Below are positions 56,872 through 64,000 of a stretch of DNA of 64,000 nt, in pieces (positions within the stretch are counted from its first letter, which is position 1; each line of letters opens with the position of its first letter). Under the pieces are notes generated by a model. That model saw only the letters and a list, made by a program, of their open reading frames with translations, was not told the origin of the DNA and searched no databases. The stretch comes from JAOAPY01 sp041492185 (GTDB lineage: Bacteria; Acidobacteriota; Blastocatellia; Pyrinomonadales; Pyrinomonadaceae): positions 1 through 64,000 of the forward strand of contig JBGPWL010000001.1 of NCBI GenBank assembly GCA_041492185.1. Reading direction: 5' to 3'. Position numbers and translations under genes: made by a program.

Positions 56872-58965
56872 TCAAAACACCAACTTCAATTGCGCGAACA
56901 GCGAGTACAGCGGCTTGCTTGGATTAACCACGCTCGGTTCGCAAAAGTCGCCGACGTTTGGCGGACAGTTACGCGAGCGGTCAGTAAAAATATCGCGAAA
57001 GCCGCGGCCCGTCTGCAATGTCGCCGCGCCAAACGTCATCGTCACGTTGTTAATCAGGAACGGCCGGTACGCGACGCCCAAACTGTAGTCCCATCCGATA
57101 TCGTGTCGAATATGATTCTGAAAAAGAACGTATTCCAGCGGCTCGGTGCGATGAAACCGAAGATAGTTTACATTGAAGACGGCTTTGGCGCGTTGCGTTA
57201 TGTCAACATCAACGCCTGCGTTGTAAATCACAATTCCCGGATTCACGAAATTCGCCTGACCCTGAATCTTGCTGCTGCGCAAGCTCGGCAAGATGCTGTT
57301 CGGCTGCACCAGTCCGACTCCCGTCTGCGTTAACCTGATTCCATTTCGATTCCAAAACGAAAACTGCCCACCGACAAAGTTTGGATCGTCAAAGATTGCA
57401 TCAAAACCTGTCGCCTTCGCATCCGTCGGATTCGCGTCGCCCTGCGCAAAAAAGAACGATCCCTTGAGCCGCAGGTAATCGTGATCGACCGAAAGCTCGG
57501 CCGCCGCCATGTTTGATTTGACGCGCACGCTGCGGCCGGCGATTGGATTCCGATCGTCGCGACCGAACACGTAGTAATACGAATGCGTCAGATTCAGTCT
57601 CCCGAGATGGCCATCACCATTGACGCCGAGGTAACCAACCTTGATCGAATGCGGCCGCACGTCGCCGATCAAAGCGGGCCGCACAAGAAATCCATTACGA
57701 TCGTACTTTATGCTCGCTCGATCGTCGTTGTAATGCAGGCTGCCCTGAATTGTGTAGCCTTTGCGAATGAAGTCCTGACGATACAGGTTCGCGATGTAAA
57801 CGTTTTGATGGCGCGTGTCGAAACGATTTAAGCCGCTATTCGTGTCCTTCTCAAGCATCGAGAAGTAAGCAGCATTGTATTGATAACGATTGTTGCCGAA
57901 ACTTCCAAACAATCGCGCGCCCAGGTTGTTATCTGAAAAAACAAAGCCGCGAAAGTCCGAAACGAATGGTTGGATTCCCGCGCGTACTGATATGAAATCA
58001 AAGTTTGCACTCAGGTCCGCGAGTTTTACTTCGCCGAATGCTTCCTCAAGGGATACCTGCGTATCAGTACGATTAGTGCCCCGCCGCACGTCGATGTTGA
58101 CGACTCCGTTTTCGCGCGCGTTAAGATAGTTTGGAATGCTGAAGGTCGGCGAGATCTTGATCGCCCAATCGCGTGGCTTGAACGTGGTGTCGCCATGGAA
58201 GAGCTCAAACGTGAGCTGTATCGTTTCGTTTACTGCCAACGCTTCGGAATGGCCAAAGAATTCCGCGCTTCCTGGATTCGCGGTGCTGACGTCCGAAGGT
58301 GTCGGCGTGCGTCGCAGTTCGATCCCGGTCGTGCTAACCGCGGACAAAACCATAAACGTCTTGTCGCCCTTGATTGGGTAGTCGCCTTTCAGCACGCTCT
58401 GGTTGTAAGGATCCCACCAGCGCCCCTTCTTGAACGGAATGTCGCGCCCGCGCGCCCCACGATCACCATAGCGATCGTACTCAGGAAAACCGATGCGCCA
58501 ACGGTCGCGTGTCTCTTTTCGATCGGGCGGGGTCTGAGGGGCCGAGCTCCGTTCAACCTTTTTCTCTTCAAGCTGGATATCGATGGTCGTTTCTTTGCCC
58601 GGCTCGACGATGACGTTCTCCAACGCTTCGCCGCGGACGAGCGCAAACTCGCCATAGTTCTTGTTGTCCTTATCAAACTTTGCGACGGTCGGCGGCTCGA
58701 CATTGATGCGATAAGCGCCTGGCAAAAGTTGAAATGCGTAGTGACCATCGGGACCGCTACGCGCGCGACGAACGCGACTAGTAACCTGATTTGTCGCGTC
58801 AACTACGACGCCGTTGGCCGGCGCGCCCGTTGACGTGCGGACCATACCTTTCAATGTGCCGTGATGCTGACCCAACGCGCAAAGCGAAGTTGCCAACGTC
58901 AGGCCAATCACCACAACGGCCCGAATTGAATTTCCGCGCAGATTGAACCTCGCTTTCATTCGCAT
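56872..58965 (-). CDS. outer-membrane beta-barrel with Carboxypeptidase-D-like N-terminal domain
   Basis: The ~697-residue product has a signal peptide (VVVIGLTLATSLCALG) and a Carboxypeptidase-regulatory-like domain (LKGMVRTSTGAPANGVVVDATN, HYAFQLLPGAYRINV). A long beta-barrel with alternating pattern follows (INVEPPTVAK, NYLNARENGVVNIDVRRGT, RYQYNAAYFSML) and a final PLYSLFAQLKLVF with terminal Phe. This order is like SusC/TonB-receptor-style or MtrB-like porins. Adjacent to the cytochrome gene, it may form the porin for a conduit; that is inference. ATG 58965 or 58959 are the likely starts; the frame is open up to 59100. Confidence 0.8.
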   Translation of the reverse strand: MRMKARFNLRGNSIRAVVVIGLTLATSLCALGQHHGTLKGMVRTSTGAPANGVVVDATNQVTSRVRRARSGPDGHYAFQLLPGAYRINVEPPTVAKFDKDNKNYGEFALVRGEALENVIVEPGKETTIDIQLEEKKVERSSAPQTPPDRKETRDRWRIGFPEYDRYGDRGARGRDIPFKKGRWWDPYNQSVLKGDYPIKGDKTFMVLSAVSTTGIELRRTPTPSDVSTANPGSAEFFGHSEALAVNETIQLTFELFHGDTTFKPRDWAIKISPTFSIPNYLNARENGVVNIDVRRGTNRTDTQVSLEEAFGEVKLADLSANFDFISVRAGIQPFVSDFRGFVFSDNNLGARLFGSFGNNRYQYNAAYFSMLEKDTNSGLNRFDTRHQNVYIANLYRQDFIRKGYTIQGSLHYNDDRASIKYDRNGFLVRPALIGDVRPHSIKVGYLGVNGDGHLGRLNLTHSYYYVFGRDDRNPIAGRSVRVKSNMAAAELSVDHDYLRLKGSFFFAQGDANPTDAKATGFDAIFDDPNFVGGQFSFWNRNGIRLTQTGVGLVQPNSILPSLRSSKIQGQANFVNPGIVIYNAGVDVDITQRAKAVFNVNYLRFHRTEPLEYVLFQNHIRHDIGWDYSLGVAYRPFLINNVTMTFGAATLQTGRGFRDIFTDRSRNCPPNVGDFCEPSVVNPSKPLYSLFAQLKLVF

Positions 58966-59118
58966 TCGACTGTAATTGCCTTGTAGCACACGAGCCCGCG
59001 CGAGGCAATGACAAATTTGAGCAGGAGAATTTGGCGGGAATCTATTGACTGAAAAATGATTGGTGGTACATTGTGCTCGCATGCGCCGCCGCCGGGCCAA
59101 ATGATTGCACGTTTCGTG

Positions 59119-61254
59119 ATGAAAGTTCGCACCCGCAATGCTGGTTTCCTTGGCTTAACCTTTCTGGGTTTGTTCGCTCTGGTTGTTTTTGGCGAACTCG
59201 CGCGTCCGCACCACGCGCGAGCACAAACCAGCGGGCCAATTTTGATCAGCGAAGAAACGTCAACGCGGGCGGTCGCTTTTGAATCCGTCACACGCGCGCG
59301 CGAACCCTTCACCGCAATCGCGCCTGTAGCGTTTGGCGCGGACAATCACACTCGCGTCATGCTCTTTGCAATGCATTTGGAATTGCAATCAGGCGAAGGA
59401 CCCGAGTCGATCGTAGCGGAAGCCGAGGACGCCGCACACCGCATCTATCCTTTAACGGTCGAGTATGTTGGCGCAGTGCCGGAGCAACCCTGGGCCACGT
59501 CTATCATCGTTTGTCTCAACGATGCGATGGGCGATACGGGTGACGTGCTTGTGCGCATCACCTATCGCGGCGCGTCGAGCAATCGCGTGCGCGTCGGCAT
59601 TGGACACGTTGGCGATGGCCCACCGGACGACGAAGGCGCAGTGCCTACGCCTGGTTCGCCTGTACCCCTGCCGCCGTTGGGAACTAACGCTACTGCGGGA
59701 AACCTCACGCCCGATGAAGTGAAGACCATCATCGCGCAAGCTGTATCGGCGGCAGTGGCATTGAATCGGAACGTGACGGTCGCAGTTGTCGATCGCGAAG
59801 TGAACGTGCTTGGAGTTTTCCGGATGACCGGAGCGCCGGTGAGCACGACGATCCGCAGCGTCGGCGCGGCGGGCAAAGGACTCGAAGGAACGGTGGTGCC
59901 GTCTGAGCTGGCGGCGATTTCCAAAGCCGGCACCGGCGCGTTGTTTAGTACGACAGGCAACGCGTTCTCGACGCGCACGGCGGGCTTCATTATTCAGGAA
60001 CACTTTCCGCCCGGAGTGAATTTCAAAGCCGGTGGTCCGCTCTATGGCGTGCAGTTTTCTTCGCTTCCCTGTTCGGATATCAAGCGGCCCGGCTTGCCGC
60101 TCGGTCTCTCGGCTGATCCCGGAGGCTTGCCGATTTACAAAGATGGAGTGGCGGTTGGCGGCGTCGGCATCGAAGGTGACGGCCTCTACACAGTCGATCG
60201 CGATCCGGCTGATTTCGATCAGCCATTTGAGGAAGTGATCGCGGCGTCGGGTGAACGAGGTTTTGAGCCGCCGTCGCTGATTCGCGGCGACGACATTTTG
60301 GCGGACGGCATCCGGCTCGCTTACGAAAACGTTGCCAACGCTCCCGCGCCGCCAACGATTTCGTTTGCGAGTCTGCCGGGAGCCGTGCTCGTCGCGTATC
60401 CAATTCGTGGCGCGCAGACTTCCGCCTTCACTCCCGTAATCGTCGGCGGCATTAGCGGCGAAGTCGATACTCGCTTCTTCCCATTCGTCGGCGGCACGTC
60501 TCCCGCCGGGCCAAACGCATTAACCGCTGCCGATGTGCAAACGATCATCGCGCACGCGGCGCAGCAAGGAAACATCACTCGCGCAGCAATCCGCCAGCCG
60601 CTCGGCAGCAACGCCCGCGTGAGCATTGCGGTTGTTGATCGCGAAGGAAATGTGCTCGGCGTCTTTCGACAATCGGATGCGCCGGTATTTGGCTTTGATG
60701 TATCGGTGCAGAAAGCGAGGACTGCCGCGTTTTACTCAAACGCAAATGCCGCGACGTTGTTGCGCGGCGCCGGCCTGGGATCGTTCGTCGATCGCGCGAG
60801 TGCCGACGGACTGAGACTCGACGGCTCGGTGGCATTTACCGATCGCGCCGGCGGATTTCTGCATCGCCCGTTGTTCCCCGATGGAATCAACAACACAGCT
60901 GCCGGCCCATTCAGCACCGAGCTGAGCGAATGGAGTCCATTCAATGTCGGCTTGCAGCTCGATCTGATTAAAGCGAACCTGCTCGCGACACTTGGCGGCG
61001 CGAGCGTGCCCTGCACTTCGATTCCGAATCTGCCGAACGGCATTCAGATCTTTCCGGGCAGCGTACCACTCTACAAGAACGGCGTGCTCGTCGGCGGCAT
61101 CGGCATCAGCGGGGACGGGGTCGATCAAGATGACATTATCTCGGCTGCCGGCGGCAATGGATATTCTCCGGCGCCCGCGATCCGTTCGGATCAAGTATTT
61201 GTCAGGGGCGTGCGCTTGCCATTTCTGAAATTCCCGCGCAGCCCGAATCTTTGA
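59119..61254 (+). CDS. secreted protein with two GlcG/HbpS-like domains
   Basis: The ~711-residue product has a signal peptide (AGFLGLTFLGLFALVVFGE) and a first beta-rich domain (about residues 40-170). Two GlcG/HbpS (heme-degrading/DUF336) units then follow, each with TIIAQAV.. or TIIAHAA.. and the strand VAVVDREVNVLGVFR or IAVVDREGNVLGVFRQ. HbpS domains bind heme in some actinobacteria. With two cytochrome genes downstream, a heme-handling or sensing role is an attractive inference. ATG 59119 precedes the signal; 59056 and 59101 are alternatives. Confidence 0.8.
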   Translation: MKVRTRNAGFLGLTFLGLFALVVFGELARPHHARAQTSGPILISEETSTRAVAFESVTRAREPFTAIAPVAFGADNHTRVMLFAMHLELQSGEGPESIVAEAEDAAHRIYPLTVEYVGAVPEQPWATSIIVCLNDAMGDTGDVLVRITYRGASSNRVRVGIGHVGDGPPDDEGAVPTPGSPVPLPPLGTNATAGNLTPDEVKTIIAQAVSAAVALNRNVTVAVVDREVNVLGVFRMTGAPVSTTIRSVGAAGKGLEGTVVPSELAAISKAGTGALFSTTGNAFSTRTAGFIIQEHFPPGVNFKAGGPLYGVQFSSLPCSDIKRPGLPLGLSADPGGLPIYKDGVAVGGVGIEGDGLYTVDRDPADFDQPFEEVIAASGERGFEPPSLIRGDDILADGIRLAYENVANAPAPPTISFASLPGAVLVAYPIRGAQTSAFTPVIVGGISGEVDTRFFPFVGGTSPAGPNALTAADVQTIIAHAAQQGNITRAAIRQPLGSNARVSIAVVDREGNVLGVFRQSDAPVFGFDVSVQKARTAAFYSNANAATLLRGAGLGSFVDRASADGLRLDGSVAFTDRAGGFLHRPLFPDGINNTAAGPFSTELSEWSPFNVGLQLDLIKANLLATLGGASVPCTSIPNLPNGIQIFPGSVPLYKNGVLVGGIGISGDGVDQDDIISAAGGNGYSPAPAIRSDQVFVRGVRLPFLKFPRSPNL

Positions 61255-61286
61255 AGCAACCAGCACGGCGCCGCGAGATTCTGCGG

Positions 61287-62111
61287 ATGAAGCAAACAAA
61301 CTCGAAACAAATTACCTGGCGCACGCTCGGCCTCGCGCTGTTGGCCAGTCTGGCCGTCACCGTTGTGGCCCAAACGCCAACTGCCCTGCCGGATGCGCGG
61401 GCCGTAATCAGGTTGCGGGTAAAAGTGGTACTCGGTGATGCGACCAAAGCGAGAGGTCTTTCGCGTAAACGTTTCTTTTTGATTAAGGGGTCGCTGGCAG
61501 AGAACGAGAGTTTGATTCAGAGCTTCGAGCAGCGACTCTTGGTTTCACGCGACTGCTACTACCGCGGGTTGGGCGCCAGCGAGGCGTTGATCCGCTGGTT
61601 GAAAGCGAGCGATTGCGAATCGGTTTACTGTCGTGAAGTGGAACCGAAGGACGTCGAGGGTGCAGACGCGGTGCCCGAGTTTCAGCTCGCCGTCGCCGCA
61701 GGCGAGAAGGAGTTCGGCAGTCGCGAACTGGCTCGCAAATGGCTGACGGTAAATCTGTCCGATCAAATCCGCGACGGCTTTTACAAACGGCAGCAACAGG
61801 ATTTGGTAGCTCTTATCAAGCAGGCCGAAGAGCTTACGAAGGTGAAGGTCATGTCGGTCATGACAGACCGGAACGGCACCGCCTATTTCACGGATCTGGA
61901 ACCAGGTACCTACATCATCTCGAACATTCTGGCCACGGAAATCGGAGACCGCGCGTCGTTGTGGAACTTTGAAATAAAGGTGAAGCCTGAGGACCTGGCA
62001 ACAGAAAAGCCAATCTTGATCTCGAACCCCGGCAATAAAGATCCGCGATATGTAAGGAACATCAAGTTTGTCAGCGTGGAAAAGACGCTGCCCGCATGTC
62101 CGGCTCGGTAA
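61287..62111 (+). CDS. secreted protein of the cytochrome locus, unknown function
   Basis: This 274-residue product has a signal peptide (LGLALLASLAVTVVAQ). Two conspicuous Cys lie near the middle (SRDCYYRG, SDCESVYCREVE). A late beta-domain (NGTAYFTDLEPGTYIISN) resembles Carboxypeptidase-D/SpaA-like folds. It begins 32 bases after the HbpS-like gene, and ends overlapping the start region of the nine-heme cytochrome gene. It is probably periplasmic and part of the same transcript. Confidence 0.7.
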   Translation: MKQTNSKQITWRTLGLALLASLAVTVVAQTPTALPDARAVIRLRVKVVLGDATKARGLSRKRFFLIKGSLAENESLIQSFEQRLLVSRDCYYRGLGASEALIRWLKASDCESVYCREVEPKDVEGADAVPEFQLAVAAGEKEFGSRELARKWLTVNLSDQIRDGFYKRQQQDLVALIKQAEELTKVKVMSVMTDRNGTAYFTDLEPGTYIISNILATEIGDRASLWNFEIKVKPEDLATEKPILISNPGNKDPRYVRNIKFVSVEKTLPACPAR

Positions 62112-62140
62112 AGCCGACGCGCGTCTCTTCCAATCGAGCT

Positions 62141-63247
62141 ATGAAACACTACAAGGTCATATTGTTCATGCTCGCGCCGATGGCGCTGGCATTCATCATT
62201 TGTCCCCAGCAATTCTCCGGGAGTGGCGAGGTAGCGGGACAGAGGCGAGGAACGCGCAAAGTGGCAGCGCCACAAGCCGCCAGGAAAGCTCCAATCGATT
62301 ACTCAAAATTCTCGCACGCTACGAAACAACATCAGGAAGCCTGCAAGAGCTGTCACAAAACGCCGACTGCAAACTGGGACAAGGTTCGGGAGTTTCCCGA
62401 CGTTGCCGACTATCCCGATCACGACGCTTGCGTCCGCTGTCACCGCCAGCAATTCTTCAAAGGCGTTCAGCCCGTAATCTGCACCGTCTGTCACGTTAAG
62501 ACGTCGCCACGCGATGACGCTCGCCTCGCCTTTCGCAATCCGGCGGCGCCGCAGCAGTTCACGATTGAGTTTCCGCACGACAAGCACCAGGACGTGATCG
62601 CTTCGCTGCGCTGGCGGCCTAAGTCTGATCGCGCAGTCAATACTTTCTTTGTGAAGTCCGCGCACGTGCTCGATGACAAGAAACAGAATTACTACAACTG
62701 CGAGATCTGCCATGTCGCGAATACAAAAGCGCTGGCTGCGCCGGCGACTGGTTGGCTTGACGGCTACGCGCCGGCGATCGATACGTTCAAAGCGGCGCCT
62801 GATGGTCACGCGTCGTGTTTCAATTGTCACTGGAAAAGTCAGGAACCGATTAGGAACAACTGCGGCGGCTGTCACAAGCTCGCCAACGCGCCGTTTGTTC
62901 TGCCGGCGTCTCACGAACGGAAGTCAATCAAGTTCCGACACGAGGGTGGCGGCGAGAAAAGGACCCACGCCGTTCCACCAACCGAATGCACGAGCTGCCA
63001 CATCAACATTACGAAGTCTGCGACGTTGAGAGGCCTGAAGCCTGACGTGCCGATTACTGGCTGCACCGAATGCCATAATAAATCAGGTATTCGTCAGGAT
63101 CTGAATAAGGAGTTGGCGTCTCTTGATCAGGACAAGAAGTTTGTGTGCAGTTATTGCCACACTTCGAACGTAGGCAAGCTCGACCCGCCCGCAAGTCACT
63201 ACGTCGTAGCAGAGCGACGGGCGCTGAAGCGGAAGGATTTGAAGTGA
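62141..63247 (+). CDS. nine-heme c-type cytochrome
   Basis: The ~368-residue product has an N-terminal signal/anchor (VILFMLAPMALAFIICP). Nine CXXCH sites are present: CKSCH, CVRCH, CTVCH, CEICH, CFNCH, CGGCH, CTSCH, CTECH and CSYCH, evenly spaced over the last 300 residues. It should be a periplasmic or membrane-linked electron carrier. The ATG at 62141 precedes the signal; the frame is open from 62096. Its stop overlaps the next start by four bases (GTGA). Confidence 0.9.
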   Translation: MKHYKVILFMLAPMALAFIICPQQFSGSGEVAGQRRGTRKVAAPQAARKAPIDYSKFSHATKQHQEACKSCHKTPTANWDKVREFPDVADYPDHDACVRCHRQQFFKGVQPVICTVCHVKTSPRDDARLAFRNPAAPQQFTIEFPHDKHQDVIASLRWRPKSDRAVNTFFVKSAHVLDDKKQNYYNCEICHVANTKALAAPATGWLDGYAPAIDTFKAAPDGHASCFNCHWKSQEPIRNNCGGCHKLANAPFVLPASHERKSIKFRHEGGGEKRTHAVPPTECTSCHINITKSATLRGLKPDVPITGCTECHNKSGIRQDLNKELASLDQDKKFVCSYCHTSNVGKLDPPASHYVVAERRALKRKDLK

Positions 63248-64000
63248 GCGTTCCCAAGGAAAAGCTTGCGACTGGCTCGACCGGGATGCGTTGCGGCGAT
63301 GGTTGGCTCGCTCTTACCGTTCGCGCCCTGGCGTGCTGTTGTGCCTTGGGGCTCATTTCCTTAGCTCCAGCGGAGCGACATGTTTATAGTTACGGTCCGC
63401 CAAGCCGACAGCCAAGCTCCGTAGGAGCGATACCTCGCAACCAAAGGAACAATCAGGCGAGCCACAACATGTCCCTCCTACGGAGCTCGCCAGATACGTC
63501 GACACGCCGCGCCTATGAACATTTCATCCCTACGGGACTCGTCGCGCGGCTTGTCACCAATGATCGTCTCAGCGACACCATTCAAGGTCCTGAACTCGAC
63601 TACTCAACCTTCAAACACGCTAGCCAGCGTCATGCTTCGCTTAAGTGCACGGATTGTCATCAGCGCACGGCGGACAATTCCGTGATGCCGGCGTTTCCCG
63701 GACACCAGGCGTGTATGAATTGTCACACGGGACAGTTTGTCACCCCGCGGACGCCGATGTGCGCGATCTGTCACTCAAACGTAGCGAGCGCTAAAGCACC
63801 GCTCAAAGCCTTCCCAACAACCTTCAAAGAGAATTTCAATGTTACTTTCGATCACGCGCAACACATGAGCCTGCTCGCGCGACCGAAGAATGGATGTGCC
63901 GCCTGTCATGACAAGCAACTTAATCGCGGCGCGGCACTCGCGATTCCCACCGGCTTGAGTGCGCACAGCCAGTGTTACTCTTGTCACACTCCCGCTAGCA
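63244..64000 (+). CDS. multiheme c-type cytochrome, partial (runs off window)
   Basis: The frame starts at GTG 63244, overlapping the previous stop (GTGA), and stays open to the window edge (252 codons) with no stop. It shows a signal-like segment (WLALTVRALACCCALGLISLA). A stretch encoded by a palindromic repeat (about residues 40-82) follows, then FKHASQRHASLKCTDCH and four more CXXCH sites (CMNCH, CAICH, CAACH, CYSCH). Five hemes are visible. It is a second cytochrome of this operon, and its 3' part is outside the window. Confidence 0.85.
   Translation, partial: MSVPKEKLATGSTGMRCGDGWLALTVRALACCCALGLISLAPAERHVYSYGPPSRQPSSVGAIPRNQRNNQASHNMSLLRSSPDTSTRRAYEHFIPTGLVARLVTNDRLSDTIQGPELDYSTFKHASQRHASLKCTDCHQRTADNSVMPAFPGHQACMNCHTGQFVTPRTPMCAICHSNVASAKAPLKAFPTTFKENFNVTFDHAQHMSLLARPKNGCAACHDKQLNRGAALAIPTGLSAHSQCYSCHTPAS
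63363..63487. repeat. palindromic repeat read in frame inside the partial cytochrome gene
   Basis: The perfect 13-base arms AGCTCCGTAGGAG (63415-63427) and CTCCTACGGAGCT (63475-63487) are preceded by a similar AGCTCCAGCGGAGCG (63363). The element encodes a Ser/Arg/Asn-rich linker between signal segment and heme region without breaking the frame. The GTAGGAG..CTCCTAC core also occurs in the hairpin at 40993-41009. Confidence 0.85.

Overview
The window looks like a piece of an Acidobacteriota chromosome, most likely class Blastocatellia (subdivision 4). The reasons are moderate-to-high GC, many secreted proteins of unknown function, a PknB-type kinase with an extracellular tail, a DUF4388 protein, a TatT-like TPR lipoprotein, Carboxypeptidase-D-like N-terminal domains on an outer-membrane barrel, multiheme cytochromes, an ElbD-type lipid megasynthase and many dispersed palindromic repeats. 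This placement is inference: no rRNA or tRNA gene was seen.

Layout. 1-9.2 kb: CoxG-like protein, secreted unknown, M24 aminopeptidase, Ser/Thr kinase, UPF0182 membrane protein with a translationally coupled receiver-domain protein, TatT-like lipoprotein. 9.2-17.2 kb: four co-directional genes (HAD phosphatase-like, LarA-like, reductase-AMP ligase-ACP-acyltransferase fusion, NAD-dependent epimerase) that resemble the ether-lipid (elb) locus of myxobacteria. 17.2-27.2 kb: minus-strand secreted, membrane and regulatory proteins, including a metallopeptidase, a tandem pair of secreted paralogues and a DUF4388 protein. 27.4-35.7 kb: a long minus-strand series of a SpoIIM-like membrane protein, DDAH-like hydrolase, diacylglycerol kinase-like lipid kinase, PlsC acyltransferase, cobalamin-dependent methionine synthase and a secreted protein. 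35.9-46 kb: Uma2 nuclease, CoaD, an aminotransferase, an ECF sigma factor coupled to a zinc-ribbon/TonB fusion, an M16-like protein without its metal site, MenG/UbiE, DppB/DppC-like permeases and a tiny arginine-rich secreted protein.

46-50.6 kb is a rearranged patch. An ABC ATPase is fused by deletion to the tail of an ABC-2 permease, two cysK stubs lie about 3.2 kb apart, and between them sits a visibly AT-richer minus-strand cassette (DUF1360-like protein, a 96-aa protein and a 760-aa protein of unknown function). 50.6-52.8 kb holds a cystathionine gamma-synthase/lyase and a PP2C phosphatase.

52.8-64 kb is a divergent electron-transfer locus. The minus strand encodes an outer-membrane beta-barrel and a ten-heme cytochrome with a C-terminal LVIVD-type propeller. 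The plus strand encodes a double GlcG/HbpS-domain protein, a secreted protein, a nine-heme cytochrome and a further multiheme cytochrome that runs off the window. The architecture recalls porin-cytochrome conduits for electron exchange across the outer membrane.

At least eight families of imperfect palindromes lie between genes. Several overlap start or stop codons, and at least three appear to have been read into the N-termini of proteins. The most promising targets are the elb-like locus, the divergent cytochrome locus and the DUF1360 cassette.
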